Source: Desulfosporosinus acidiphilus SJ4 (GTDB taxonomy: Bacteria > Bacillota > Desulfitobacteriia > Desulfitobacteriales > Desulfitobacteriaceae). Taken from it: a stretch of DNA of 64,000 nt. The position numbers were made by a program, and so were the translations under genes. Shown here in pieces: positions 38,634-48,324 of this stretch; position 1 is the stretch's first letter, and every line of letters begins with the position of its first letter. The stretch is from contig NC_018068.1 of assembly GCF_000255115.2 (NCBI RefSeq), positions 806,001-870,000 on the forward strand. The letters are read 5' to 3'. Below the pieces are notes generated by a model that was not told the DNA's origin, searched no databases, and worked only from the letters and a program-made list of their open reading frames with translations.

Positions 38634-39785
38634 TTAAAATTCTTCCGTACTTAATTCAAAGCCTTCCAGAATTGCAGGGTCATCAATTTCAATGAGTAAG
38701 TACTGTCGCCCATTCTTCTTGACTTGCTTGATGCGCTTTAGCTCCTCATGGCGAATCTTAATTTGTGCGACACTGCTTTTTATTTCAATCACTTTACTGC
38801 TTGGCAGCAGGTTGGTTGCCTTAAATTCATAATTTGTCTTTTCGGTATTCTGCAGAAATGAACTTTCTAATCTATGTGTATCTTCAATTCCGCTTTTAAC
38901 AAGTATTTGTTCAATTGCTTTGACGCCAAGAGTAGGAATTTCACCGTTTTCACTGGCATCAGTGATGCATTCATTAATCTGTTCATAAACATTGGCAATT
39001 ACTTCGGGTTCAACCTGATCTCCTGCAACATCCTTGATAATTGTTAAAAATCGTTCTTTGTCATCCTGAGCTGTTGGGACAACTTCACAATTCAGCACGT
39101 GGTGAATAAAGCTTTCACTGGGTTGATTATCTTTCTTCGTATAATAAATAACCTTATTGCTATCCGCGTATCCATCACTGAGAGAAGGAAAAACAAACCC
39201 CTCTTCAGGCGATGCGGCATTGATATAGACATTCATCGGGATATCGACTCTAAAGTTCTTCTCCTCAAAATCGAACATTAAAGCTCGTTTAGGGCTGGTC
39301 ACCAGGTTGACTGTACCCATCATAAATTCAAAGACATTCACCACATCGTTTTTCGCTTCATCGTCCGGGCCCACTTCATTTTTTGCAGGAATCCAAAATT
39401 CGCCACGGGTAAATGAAATCATATAATCCGATTCGTAGGACTCACTGTGGTCTAAGATTTTTTTCACGATGTGCCTAATTTCTTCTTTAAAATCCGAATG
39501 CAAGGCTTCAAATAGGATCTTCTGCTCGGGATTTTCACCGAGTTTGTTATCCGCAAAACTTAGTTCAAAAATTTTACTGTCCAGTTGACCCGTAATGAGC
39601 TTTTTAAATCCTTTCAGGTAAAATTCCTGTTTTAATTGGTCCATTTGCTCGAAGTATTCAGTCTCTACCCCAAGAATTTGTGCGTTGTCTTTTTTGATGT
39701 AAACGCTGCAAATTTCCTTTAATTTAAGACCGTCATTGCCTGCCCTAAATTCTTTTCTGAGTTTGTCCAGATCATTTTTGTCCAT
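38634..39785 (-). CDS. DUF4317 family protein
   Basis: 383 residues from the ATG at 39785 (MDKNDLDKLRKEFRAGND), which has AGGGGAT upstream; a longer frame to 39818 has no such site. The N-terminus (x-K-x-D-L-x-x-L-R-K-E-F) and overall length match DUF4317, a cytoplasmic family of unknown function found in Firmicutes. No membrane segment or signal peptide. It stands alone, with terminators on both sides. Confidence 0.85.
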   Translation of the reverse strand: MDKNDLDKLRKEFRAGNDGLKLKEICSVYIKKDNAQILGVETEYFEQMDQLKQEFYLKGFKKLITGQLDSKIFELSFADNKLGENPEQKILFEALHSDFKEEIRHIVKKILDHSESYESDYMISFTRGEFWIPAKNEVGPDDEAKNDVVNVFEFMMGTVNLVTSPKRALMFDFEEKNFRVDIPMNVYINAASPEEGFVFPSLSDGYADSNKVIYYTKKDNQPSESFIHHVLNCEVVPTAQDDKERFLTIIKDVAGDQVEPEVIANVYEQINECITDASENGEIPTLGVKAIEQILVKSGIEDTHRLESSFLQNTEKTNYEFKATNLLPSSKVIEIKSSVAQIKIRHEELKRIKQVKKNGRQYLLIEIDDPAILEGFELSTEEF

Positions 39786-39853
39786 TCTTAATCCCCTTAG
39801 TTTATATAAAATTCTCAATGTCTTAGATCATAACATAGTTAGGCAGGACATTA

Positions 39854-39880
39854 AAAGACCAACCTCTAAGGTTGGTCTTT
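39854..39880. terminator. Terminator between slipin and DUF4317 genes
   Basis: An 11-bp stem AAAGACCAACC with GGTTGGTCTTT (39854-39864, 39870-39880), bidirectional. A further hairpin, ATCCTATAC with GTATAGGAT plus T-runs on both strands, lies at 39991-40022. Confidence 0.8.
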
Positions 39881-40168
39881 CAGTCATCGTAAGACTACCA
39901 ACAAGTTACTTCAAAAATAGCAGGGATTATCAGTAAAACGAGTAGTGTAAAATCTAGAACGTTCATGCCCCTTAATATAGATAGAAAAACATCCTATACC
40001 CGGATAATATCGAGTATAGGATATCTTTTTATAGGGAATGTTCAGTGTTTAACTATGTTCTAACTTTTTTAAGTACTAATTGTTTATGTACGGGTGGCGG
40101 AGTATTCCTGATATGCCCTTTCGTCGTATTCTGCTTGTTCTAAAGTTAGAGCGTGTTAAACATTTCTT

Positions 40169-41071
40169 TCACTCATTAGGAGGTTTGACAGTTGAAGCCA
40201 GGCTTGTTAAACCGGTTACTGCCCCAAGGCCCATCGTTTCTACAATGGAAGAAGGTACGATTACCATAGCACCTTTTTCCTTGATTCCTTCGTACAAAAT
40301 GTTCATTGCCCGTAGATGCAAGGCAACGGGATTATTTTCATAAGATTTGGCGGCTTCTGCAAATTTAGCGGCAATTTCTGTTTCAGCGGTTCCCAGGATG
40401 ATTCTTGCCCGGCGTTCGCGTTCAGCCTGAGCTTCCCGGCTCATCGCATCTTGTAATCCTGAGGGCAAAACGACATCTCGAATTTCAACTGCGTTAACAT
40501 TAACACCCCATGGTTCGGTACGCTTATCAATTACCTCTTTGAGTTCTCGATCAATTCTTTCCCTGTCTGAAAGCATCTCTGCCAAGTTAGTACGGCCTAT
40601 AACATCCCTTAAAGCCGTTTGTGCCGCCCAGAAAACTGCATCCCTATATTGAGCCACTTCCAGAGATGCTTTTTTAGCATCTACAACTGTCCAAAACAAT
40701 ACAGCATCAACGTCAACGGGTACTGTATCTTTGGTTAAGGTTTGTTCGGCCTTAAACGTTGTAGTGATTGTACGGTGGTCAATCCAGTTACTCACTGAGT
40801 CTATTATAGGGATGACAAAAAATAAACCTGGTCCTGCAAGGTGGCTAAATTTACCGAGACGAAGAATGACAGCTTTTTCCCACTGGTTGGCAACTTTTAC
40901 GCCATAACCAACTAAAATTGCAACGAAAGCTCCAATGACTATCCATCCGATCCAGCCCGTTATAAGCCAAATTAAGCCGCCGATAAGCAGAACGATAAAT
41001 GCTAAGAACAGTGATAATGGACTAGGCCCTCGGAAATCAAAATTGGTTAGGTTGATATTTGGATTAGGCAT
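40169..41071 (-). CDS. Slipin (SPFH/band 7 membrane protein)
   Basis: 300 residues. Two hydrophobic segments near the N-terminus (about 18-62) are followed by a band 7 domain: EKAVILRLGKFSHLAGPGLFFVIPIID at its start, then the tightly conserved VDVDAVLFWTVVDAKKA and the IRDVVLPSGLQDAMSREAQAERERRARI helix. Slipins form membrane scaffolds and often pair with NfeD; no nfeD is present here. It is expected to sit on the inner face of the cell membrane. Function not established. Confidence 0.92.
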   Translation of the reverse strand: MPNPNINLTNFDFRGPSPLSLFLAFIVLLIGGLIWLITGWIGWIVIGAFVAILVGYGVKVANQWEKAVILRLGKFSHLAGPGLFFVIPIIDSVSNWIDHRTITTTFKAEQTLTKDTVPVDVDAVLFWTVVDAKKASLEVAQYRDAVFWAAQTALRDVIGRTNLAEMLSDRERIDRELKEVIDKRTEPWGVNVNAVEIRDVVLPSGLQDAMSREAQAERERRARIILGTAETEIAAKFAEAAKSYENNPVALHLRAMNILYEGIKEKGAMVIVPSSIVETMGLGAVTGLTSLASTVKPPNE

Positions 41072-41384
41072 ATAAATGACACCTCTCCTTCTTAATATAG
41101 GTTATTGGTTAGTATATCGCATATGCCAATAGTATATAACATTAGTATATAATGGAATAGTTAATACCTGAAGAAATCAAATATAATCATTTATTTTAAG
41201 GGTTACCGAGTATGTAAGAATCATAGTATGAAGCGGAGATATCTTCTGGTGCGAAAACTTGGACTGTTCCTCAAAGGCCTGCGAACTGCCGGACTATATG
41301 GCTCCGGTGCAGACAACTGTTTTGTGACCTTTCTTCTGGGATGTTTCGAAAGGCTTGGTCCGTCCCGATGATAAGATGAAAACA
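41072..41384. other. Intergenic stretch, slipin to GntR regulator
   Basis: No gene is visible. AT-rich repeats of agtatata near 41115-41150 lie upstream of the slipin gene and may be its promoter region. Confidence 0.4.
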
Positions 41385-42407
41385 TCAGTTGTGAATGACC
41401 CGATATCTTATTTTAGCGTTTTCCAAATGGTTGTTCATCGCTAAAACAGCTTCTTCATTATTATGCTTGGCGATGTTTTCATAAATGAGGCTATGTTCCT
41501 TAAAGACGGCATTTAAATTATCTAAGTTCAACATCCCGCTTTTACTTATATGTTTGATGAGTTTGCGCGAAGTTTGAAGCAAATTACAAAGTATAGGATT
41601 ATGAGAACATTGCGCAATTGAAAGATGAAAATCAAGATCTAAATTAAGAAAGTGCTGGAAATTGCTTTCTTCATAGGCGGTTTTGGATTCTTGATAAATT
41701 TTCTTAAGAGCATGTAAATCCTCCCGGGTTGCATTAATAGCTGCCAGACGAGCTGATTCAATTTCCAGAACATTGCGTACTGAGATGACATGCTCCATAT
41801 TCTTATCGCCTAAGAAGAATGTCCAAGATAGCGGAGTCATAAAAAAATCCGAGCTATCTGAGGCAATAAAAGTGCCTTGCCCGGGCAGAATATTGATGAG
41901 TCCAAGTACGTTTAAAACTTTTAAGGCCTCGCGAATGGAAGTTCGCCCGACATTAAATTGGATTGCAAGATTGCGGTCTGAGGGAAGCTTATCGCCAGGT
42001 TTTAAAGCTCCTGCCAGGATTTGATCTTCCAAAAAGTTGCTGATGGCATTAGCAAGAGTTTCAACTTGGCTTGGTTTTCTAATAATTGGAGTGAGGTAGG
42101 ATAAGGCCTTTTCCTGAACTGAGTGTTGAGGGTTGAGAAAAACATCAATATTTTTGGCAAAATCATCTGGAGGGAGCTGAAATAACTTTGGATCCACAGC
42201 AAAGGTTTGTGCAAGTAATGATGTGTAATATTCACTGTCCTTACTCGATCTTTTTTCAAGTGATGACAGTTTTGATATGCTGAGATGAGGCCTATTATCA
42301 TCTTGGTTCATAAAATACTTTTGGATGAATTCAGTTTGAGAAAGCATGAGCCTTCTTCTCAGCAGCAACATATTTTCAGGAATATGTATAGGGTTGAGAT
42401 TATCCAT
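41385..42407 (-). CDS. GntR/FadR-family regulator with an N-terminal XRE-like extension
   Basis: 340 residues from ATG 42407 (a TTG at 42419 lies too close to the ribosome binding site). Residues about 110-180 are a GntR winged helix (LEDQILAGALKPGDKLPSDRNLAIQFNVGRTSIREALKVLNVLGLI) and 190-335 an FCD ligand domain with metal-binding histidines. The first 90 residues, containing LLLRRRLMLSQTEFIQKYF and SISKLSSLEKR, look like a degenerate XRE-type helix-turn-helix, not part of ordinary FadR proteins (about 230 residues). It is divergent from the cupin and allE genes, so it probably controls the ureide genes. Confidence 0.88.
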   Translation of the reverse strand: MDNLNPIHIPENMLLLRRRLMLSQTEFIQKYFMNQDDNRPHLSISKLSSLEKRSSKDSEYYTSLLAQTFAVDPKLFQLPPDDFAKNIDVFLNPQHSVQEKALSYLTPIIRKPSQVETLANAISNFLEDQILAGALKPGDKLPSDRNLAIQFNVGRTSIREALKVLNVLGLINILPGQGTFIASDSSDFFMTPLSWTFFLGDKNMEHVISVRNVLEIESARLAAINATREDLHALKKIYQESKTAYEESNFQHFLNLDLDFHLSIAQCSHNPILCNLLQTSRKLIKHISKSGMLNLDNLNAVFKEHSLIYENIAKHNNEEAVLAMNNHLENAKIRYRVIHN

Positions 42408-42537
42408 TTGTTTTATCAAGCCTTTCTTGTACTATCAGTGGACTGGCCGAGTGTCTCTGTAAATAATTATAGCAAAGCTTCAAGCCAAAATTAAAGATTG
42501 CATTATTACAATACATGAGTTAGAATAAAATTGCAAA

Positions 42538-42565
42538 TAAAGAGGTCGACCAGGCGACCTCTTTA
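42538..42565. promoter_or_regulatory. Hairpin/dyad upstream of the cupin gene
   Basis: An 11-bp dyad TAAAGAGGTCG (42538-42548) with CGACCTCTTTA (42555-42565), 20 bases before the start codon, between the GntR-type regulator and its likely targets. It could be the operator or a leader hairpin. Confidence 0.5.
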
Positions 42566-42584
42566 TTAAAACGGAGGATTGTTT

Positions 42585-42947
42585 ATGATTAAAAAAGCTG
42601 AAGAATTGGGGGTTGAATACAGCCCTAACCTAAAAGGCGGAAAAGGCACCATAAAAATCATCAATATTCTTGAGAATAAAGATAACCATCGAACAGGCAG
42701 GCTCTTTGGAGTAAGTATTATTCCCGTAGGGGGATCAATCGGCAAACATCAACATGTGGGGGATTTTGAAACATATTACATTCTGAAAGGGAAAGCCCTC
42801 GTCAATGATAACGGAAATGAACAAATTCTAGGACCTGGAGATATGACGAAATGCAATGACGGAGATTATCATTCCATTGAGAATATTGGGGACTGCGATT
42901 TAGAGTATATTGCTGTGATTTTATATAGCAAACAGAAAGAAAAATAG
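42585..42947 (+). CDS. Single-domain cupin
   Basis: 120 residues from ATG 42585 with GGAGG seven bases upstream. A cupin barrel with motif 1 GGSIGKHQHVGDFETYYILKG (two histidines and a glutamate) and motif 2 ending GDYHSIENIG. It lies 28 bases before allE. The substrate is not known; a role in allantoin or ureide breakdown is inferred from place. Confidence 0.85.
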   Translation: MIKKAEELGVEYSPNLKGGKGTIKIINILENKDNHRTGRLFGVSIIPVGGSIGKHQHVGDFETYYILKGKALVNDNGNEQILGPGDMTKCNDGDYHSIENIGDCDLEYIAVILYSKQKEK

Positions 42948-42975
42948 AGGATAAGGAAAGGAAGGGTGGTCGCAA

Positions 42976-43740
42976 ATGGGTTACCCAAAAGACATTCTAA
43001 CAACAAGATCAGTTGTTAAACACGGTAAATATGCCGTGATTCCTCCCGACGGACTCGTTAATAATGTCATCCCGGGGATTGAAGGCTGTCGAGTCAGTAT
43101 TGTCGCTTCACCTAAAATGGGGGCTAGTTTTGTTCAATATGTTATTACGGCTGAAAAGAATGGCGGAACAACGAAGGTATTCGGCAATCAGACTAATATC
43201 GAAACGTTTATTTATTGCCTTGAAGGGGAAGGTAGATATACTGTTGACGGCCAAGAATATAAGGCAGTGGATGGCGCCTATATTTATGCGCCGGCAGGAG
43301 TAGGCCTGGAATTCAAGAATACGTCCGAAAAGCCCATGAAAGTTCTTCTGTATAAACAAGTCTACATTCCTTGTGAAGGCATGAGGCCTTATATCTTTTA
43401 TGGAAATGTCAATGACATCGAATACAAAATCTATGATGAGATGGAAAACGTCTTTATCAAAGATTTGCTTCCTGTTGATCGCAATTTTGACATGAACATG
43501 CATATTCTCTCTTTTGCCCCCGGAGGATGTCATCCTTTTGTGGAGACCCATGTTCAGGAACATGGTGCCTATATTTTAGAAGGCGAAGGCTGTTATCTTC
43601 TTGATGACAACTGGTCTATGATTAAAAAAGATGATTTCATGTGGTTCGGTCCTTATGTGGCTCAAGCTGCCTATGGTGTGGGCAGGACGAACTTTACCTA
43701 CATCTATTCCAAGGATTGCAACAGGGATGTCGAACTTTAA
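42976..43740 (+). CDS. allE: (S)-ureidoglycine aminohydrolase AllE
   Basis: 254 residues, a bicupin like YlbA/AllE. The first cupin has VFGNQTNIETFIYCLEGEGRYTVDG; the second has the Mn-binding HPFVETHVQEHGAYILEGEGCYLLD motif. AllE releases ammonia from (S)-ureidoglycine, the product of allantoate amidohydrolase AllC encoded next, giving (S)-ureidoglycolate. The genes for ureidoglycolate use are not in the window. Confidence 0.93.
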   Translation: MGYPKDILTTRSVVKHGKYAVIPPDGLVNNVIPGIEGCRVSIVASPKMGASFVQYVITAEKNGGTTKVFGNQTNIETFIYCLEGEGRYTVDGQEYKAVDGAYIYAPAGVGLEFKNTSEKPMKVLLYKQVYIPCEGMRPYIFYGNVNDIEYKIYDEMENVFIKDLLPVDRNFDMNMHILSFAPGGCHPFVETHVQEHGAYILEGEGCYLLDDNWSMIKKDDFMWFGPYVAQAAYGVGRTNFTYIYSKDCNRDVEL

Positions 43741-43972
43741 TTGACAATTTAGCAGACTACTATACTAATATGCTCCTGTTATGAAGAAAGGTTATTAAAA
43801 TCTTTTGCATAATGGGGGCACTTTTAGTTTTTGCCTAATTACACAATTCAGATGATTTTAACCATATGGATCACTTCAACCCATTTCAGTGATCCTTAAT
43901 CAAACATACTGCTTGGTAAGATCGATTTTGATGACTAAAAAGAATAATTATGACGGCAGATGGCTAAATAAA

Positions 43973-44004
43973 GGGAGTGGTCAACATAAGTTTTGACCAC
44001 TCCC
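43973..44004. terminator. Terminator between allE and allC
   Basis: A 12-bp stem (43973-43984 with 43993-44004), serving the two converging genes. Another hairpin, GGATCACT with CAGTGATCC-like pairing, lies near 43868-43894. Confidence 0.75.
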
Positions 44005-44029
44005 CTAAAAGAGGAATATTTATATGTTT

Positions 44030-45271
44030 TTAGTTAACTTTAACTGCTAAATCCAGAAGGGTATAGTACAGAACCTTAACTCCCTTTGCACAATCATCCG
44101 AACTGCTCCATTCCGCAGGATTGTGACTTATCCCGTCTTTGGAACGTACAAAAATCATACCGATAGGGCAGATGTTTACCATCTGCATGGCGTCATGACC
44201 TGCTCCGCTGGGTAGGGAAAAATAAGGGAGTCCTGATGTCTCACAGGCCTTTTCGGCCGCAGCCTGAAACTCTTCTGCACAAGGTGCAGGCGGAATTCTT
44301 TGCAGAATTTCAGTTTTAAGACTAACACCTCTTTCGTTACAGATTCTATCAAACTCCTTAAAAATCCGCATTTCCACATTATCGCTGACCTCTTGGGAAG
44401 TGTCCCTGAGGTCCAAGGTGAATTCAACGGTTCCGGGAATAATGTTGATACCTCCCGGCTGTACATTGAGCCGTCCTACGGTAGCTACCGTAGTTCCTGT
44501 GGATTTTGCTTCTCGTTCAACAATTTGAATCATCTCCGCAGCAGCAACTAAAGCATCATGACGTAAGGTCATGGGTGTAGCTCCTGCATGGCCTGCTTCA
44601 CCTAGGACGGAACACTTTAGCCAAAGTTCGTTGACAATGCCGCTGACGATGCCAATCGAAAGGTTCTTGGACTCCAAGACTTTTCCTTGTTCAATGTGAA
44701 GCTCAATGAATGCTTTGATGGAATCTTGAGAGCGGTCTGCTTCGCTGATTTTGTCAGGATCATACCCTTGCGCCTTCATTGCTTCGGCAACGGTAATTCC
44801 ATTTTTGTCCTTCATCTCAAGATCTTTGTTTCTTAGGTTGCCGATGACACCCCTGCTTCCAAACATGCTAAAACTGAAACGAGAACCTTCTTCGTCATTG
44901 AATGCATAAACCTCGACGGGATGCTCTGTCTCAATGTGTTGTTCGTTCAGTGTCTGCAAAACTTCAATAGCGCCGAGCAAGCCCAGAGCTCCATCGTAAA
45001 TTCCTCCGTCGCAGACAGAGTCAATATGGGAGCCGGTAAGAACTATAGGTGCATCTGGGTTGCGTCCTTCCCGGCGGCCAATCACATTTCCTACAGCATC
45101 TTCTCTCACCTGCAAGCCTGCCTCTCGCATATAGGTCGAAACGAGGTCTTTCGCCAATCTATCTTCCTGCGTAAAGGCATGACGAGTTATGCCTCCAGAA
45201 TGATTCCTTCCTATTTTTCCTAATTCAATTAAACGATGTAGCAGACGCTCTTTATTAATCACGTTTGTCAC
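44030..45271 (-). CDS. allC: Allantoate amidohydrolase AllC
   Basis: 413 residues of the M20 metallopeptidase-like amidohydrolase family. The two-metal site is shown by GSHIDSVCDGGIYDGALG (H and bridging D), the FNDEEGSRFS glutamates, ELHIEQGKVLE and the late SGAGHDAMQM. The dimerisation domain lies at about 210-330. AllC and N-carbamoyl-amino acid hydrolases are close relatives; the allB, allE and permease genes around it favour allantoate as substrate. It is divergent from allB. Confidence 0.92.
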   Translation of the reverse strand: MTNVINKERLLHRLIELGKIGRNHSGGITRHAFTQEDRLAKDLVSTYMREAGLQVREDAVGNVIGRREGRNPDAPIVLTGSHIDSVCDGGIYDGALGLLGAIEVLQTLNEQHIETEHPVEVYAFNDEEGSRFSFSMFGSRGVIGNLRNKDLEMKDKNGITVAEAMKAQGYDPDKISEADRSQDSIKAFIELHIEQGKVLESKNLSIGIVSGIVNELWLKCSVLGEAGHAGATPMTLRHDALVAAAEMIQIVEREAKSTGTTVATVGRLNVQPGGINIIPGTVEFTLDLRDTSQEVSDNVEMRIFKEFDRICNERGVSLKTEILQRIPPAPCAEEFQAAAEKACETSGLPYFSLPSGAGHDAMQMVNICPIGMIFVRSKDGISHNPAEWSSSDDCAKGVKVLYYTLLDLAVKVN

Positions 45272-45546
45272 TCCTTAGGTTGGCTTATGTTAAGTCTAGT
45301 TTTATTTTTTAATATTTTTAGACTTTTGTCTTTAGTAAATTAGGATAATAAAAACACTTTTTGATTAGCATAGTAGGATAATGAAAAATGTAAATGTTCA
45401 TTATATTCTAGATGTAGTACATTATTCAAACTGTACCTAACAACATTAAGGAGGGGGTATTTAGCAACCACCGGAGTAATCTTCCTAATGAACTATTGTA
45501 TTTATAAAACTATTTGATTTGATTAGTTAAATGGAGGGGTTCGACG
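45272..45546. promoter_or_regulatory. Divergent control region, allC / allB
   Basis: About 275 AT-rich bases between divergent ureide genes. No certain promoter or operator could be picked out; PucR or the GntR-type regulator would be expected to bind here. Confidence 0.35.
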
Positions 45547-46905
45547 ATGTTTGATCTAGTTATAAAAAATGGTAAGGTCGTCAAAACTGATCGAGTTATC
45601 GAAGCTAATATAGGTGTGAATAATGGAAAAATAGCAGCGATTGTGGAATCAGGAAATCCCCTAGAAGGGAAAGAAGTCATTGATGCTCAAGGAACTTATA
45701 TATTTCCAGGGGCGATAGACAGTCATGCTCATTTAAATGATCCTGGCTACTTGTGGAGAGAAGATTATGCTCATGGCACTGCTGCGGCAGGTGTTGGTGG
45801 CATCACAACGATCATTGATATGCCTCTGCAGAATGAACCGGCAATGACCGATGCTCAAATTTTTGCTAAAAAGATTCAAGCAGTGTCGGCGAATGCTTAT
45901 GTTGACTACTGCTTTTGGGGAGGATTAGTTGATTATAACTTCGATAAATTAAAAGAGCTGGATGAAAAAGGCTGTATCGGCTTTAAATCTTTCATCGGTC
46001 CGGTATCTCCCGATTATGTATCTCTCAGCATCGGTCAAGCTAAAGAAGCTTTGGAAATTTTAAGAGCCTTTGATGCTCGTGCCGCTTTTCATTGTGAAGA
46101 CTATTCCATAATCAAGTGGGAAGAGAAGAGAGCACAACGTAAAGGAAACAATGATTGGCAGGATTTTTTGAATTCCAGACCGGTTATTGCCGAATTAATA
46201 GCAACCCAAAATATTATTGATCTTGCCAAGGAGTTGGGAGCAAAAGCCCATATCTGTCATGTCAGCCATCCCCGAGTTGCCAAAATCATTCAAGAGGCAC
46301 AACAGGAAGGGATTGATGTAACGGCGGAAACATGCGGACATTATCTAACGTTTACCGACCAAGATGTGATTAATAATGGGAGTTTGTTTAAATGTGCGCC
46401 ACCTTTAAGGGAAAAGGCGGCTGTGGAGGAAATGTGGGAATATGTCAATAACGGGACCTTATCTTGCGTTGCTTCTGATCATTCACCATGCGAATTGAGT
46501 GAGAAAAGTGAAGAAAAGCATGGGATATTCGGGGCCTGGGGTGGCATTAGCGGTATCCAAAACGTGATGCAGGTCGTCTTTAGCGAAGGTGTTGTCAAGA
46601 GAGGCTATAATCCGACCTTACTGGCCCGGAGTTTAAGTGAAGGTCCGGCAAAGGTTTGCGGGATTTATGGTAAAAAGGGTGCAATAGAGGTTGGATTTGA
46701 TGCCGATCTGGTTATTCTTGATCCGGAAAAGGAATGGGAAATAACTCCGGAATCCTTGCATTATGTCAATAAAATTTCTGCATTTGTCGGTTTAAAAGGA
46801 AAAGGACTTCCCGTCTGCACAGTTGTAAGGGGTCAAGTGGTAGCCAAAGACGGAAAAATAGTCGGGCCCAAAGGCTTTGGTGAGTTTGTCAGTAAATTAA
46901 AATAG
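45547..46905 (+). CDS. allB: Allantoinase-type cyclic amidohydrolase, first copy
   Basis: 452 residues of the dihydroorotase/allantoinase/hydantoinase family. All metal ligands are visible: HAHLNDPG, the carboxylated lysine in GFKSFIGPV, FHCED, CHVSHP and the catalytic aspartate in ASDHSPCE. Compared with the second copy the loop after the lysine differs (no CFSG), so the two enzymes may differ in preference. Hydrolysis of allantoin to allantoate is the expected reaction. It is followed 15 bases later by its paralog. Confidence 0.88.
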   Translation: MFDLVIKNGKVVKTDRVIEANIGVNNGKIAAIVESGNPLEGKEVIDAQGTYIFPGAIDSHAHLNDPGYLWREDYAHGTAAAGVGGITTIIDMPLQNEPAMTDAQIFAKKIQAVSANAYVDYCFWGGLVDYNFDKLKELDEKGCIGFKSFIGPVSPDYVSLSIGQAKEALEILRAFDARAAFHCEDYSIIKWEEKRAQRKGNNDWQDFLNSRPVIAELIATQNIIDLAKELGAKAHICHVSHPRVAKIIQEAQQEGIDVTAETCGHYLTFTDQDVINNGSLFKCAPPLREKAAVEEMWEYVNNGTLSCVASDHSPCELSEKSEEKHGIFGAWGGISGIQNVMQVVFSEGVVKRGYNPTLLARSLSEGPAKVCGIYGKKGAIEVGFDADLVILDPEKEWEITPESLHYVNKISAFVGLKGKGLPVCTVVRGQVVAKDGKIVGPKGFGEFVSKLK

Positions 46906-46920
46906 GAGAGGGGGATAAGT

Positions 46921-48273
46921 ATGAGCAAGCGCTTTGATTTAATTATTCGGCAGGGGATGCTTGTTTGCCCGGAGGGCGTGACGAAAGCAGATGTTGCAGT
47001 TAATGATGAAAAGATTGTGGAAATCGCTGAAGAAATAAGCGGCGAGGCAAAGGAAACGATTGATGCCGCGGGAAAATATGTTTTCCCCGGAGCTACTGAC
47101 GGACATGTTCATTTTAATGATCCAGGCAGAACAGAGTGGGAAACTATTGCCACCGGAAGTAACGCCTTAGCTGCGGGGGGAGGGGTTGCTTACTTTGATA
47201 TGCCGCTGAACTGTACCCCCTGTACGTTGGATGCTAAAAACTTTAAAAATAAGCTCGCTGTTGCCCAGAGGGATTCTTTAGTCGACTATGGATTTTGGGG
47301 CGGTCTTACGCCCAAAAACTTGGATAAGCTTGAAGAGCTTGCCGAATGCGGTGTGGTTGGTTTTAAGGCCTTTACCTGTTTCAGCGGAATTGAAGAGTTT
47401 GAGAGGATGGACGATTATACGGCTCTGGTCGGCATGGAGAAATTAGCCAAGCTCGGTTATCCTTTAATGGTTCATTGTGAAAACGCAGAGATTGTGAGCG
47501 CCTTGACTGCCCGAGCCCTGGCAAACAATAAAACAACGGTTCGGGATTATTTTGCAGCGCATTCACCTATAACAGAAATCGAAAATGTTTCAAGAATGAT
47601 TTCTTTTGCTGAGGAGACGGGCTGCAAATTAATTATTGCCCATGTAAGCACTGCAAGAGCGGTGGAGTTAGTAACACAGGCCAGGAACAGAGGGGTGGAT
47701 GTTTCCTGTGAAACCATCGGCCATTATCTAATTCTTACCGATGACGATGTTGAACGGATGGGGACTGTTGCCAAATGTTCGCCTCCAATCCGCGATGCTC
47801 AAAACCAAACAAAAATGTGGGCCAAATTGTTAAATGGGGAGTTCGCTTTTATCTCTTCCGACCATTCGCCCTGTGATCCCAAGCTGAAAGACGGAGAGTT
47901 TTTGAAGGTTTGGGGAGGAATCTCCGCCTGTCAAACCACGTTATCGTCACTGCTTACTCATGGCTATCATGAGCGAAAAGTACCTCTTGTTGATATTGCC
48001 AAATTAACAGGACAAAATGTTAATGAGGTGTTTAAAATTCCTGGCAAAGGAAAAATTGCTATAGGTTTTGACGGGGACTTTGCACTTGTAGATCTAAATC
48101 AGGAGTTTACACTTCATGCGGAACAACTCTTCTATAAACATAAGGTCAGTCCTTATGTGGGCAGTACTTTCCGCGGAAAAATTTCACAAACCATTCTTAG
48201 AGGGAAGACTGTTTTTAAAGATGGAAAAGTCGTTTCTAAACCTATCGGCAAACATTTAAAACCCCTTGTATAA
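46921..48273 (+). CDS. allB: Allantoinase AllB, second copy
   Basis: 450 residues with the same fold as its neighbour and an intact site: HVHFNDPG, the lysine in GFKAFTCFSG, VHCEN, AHVSTA and SSDHSPCD. The GFKAF-x-x-x-SG segment is the more typical allantoinase form. Alignment by eye shows the two copies to be clearly paralogous but well diverged, so the duplication is old. The permease follows after 51 bases. Confidence 0.9.
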   Translation: MSKRFDLIIRQGMLVCPEGVTKADVAVNDEKIVEIAEEISGEAKETIDAAGKYVFPGATDGHVHFNDPGRTEWETIATGSNALAAGGGVAYFDMPLNCTPCTLDAKNFKNKLAVAQRDSLVDYGFWGGLTPKNLDKLEELAECGVVGFKAFTCFSGIEEFERMDDYTALVGMEKLAKLGYPLMVHCENAEIVSALTARALANNKTTVRDYFAAHSPITEIENVSRMISFAEETGCKLIIAHVSTARAVELVTQARNRGVDVSCETIGHYLILTDDDVERMGTVAKCSPPIRDAQNQTKMWAKLLNGEFAFISSDHSPCDPKLKDGEFLKVWGGISACQTTLSSLLTHGYHERKVPLVDIAKLTGQNVNEVFKIPGKGKIAIGFDGDFALVDLNQEFTLHAEQLFYKHKVSPYVGSTFRGKISQTILRGKTVFKDGKVVSKPIGKHLKPLV

Positions 48274-48324
48274 TTTAATGATCGTATAAATAGGGCTAAC
48301 GCTTTAGAAGAGGAGTAGGTTAAA

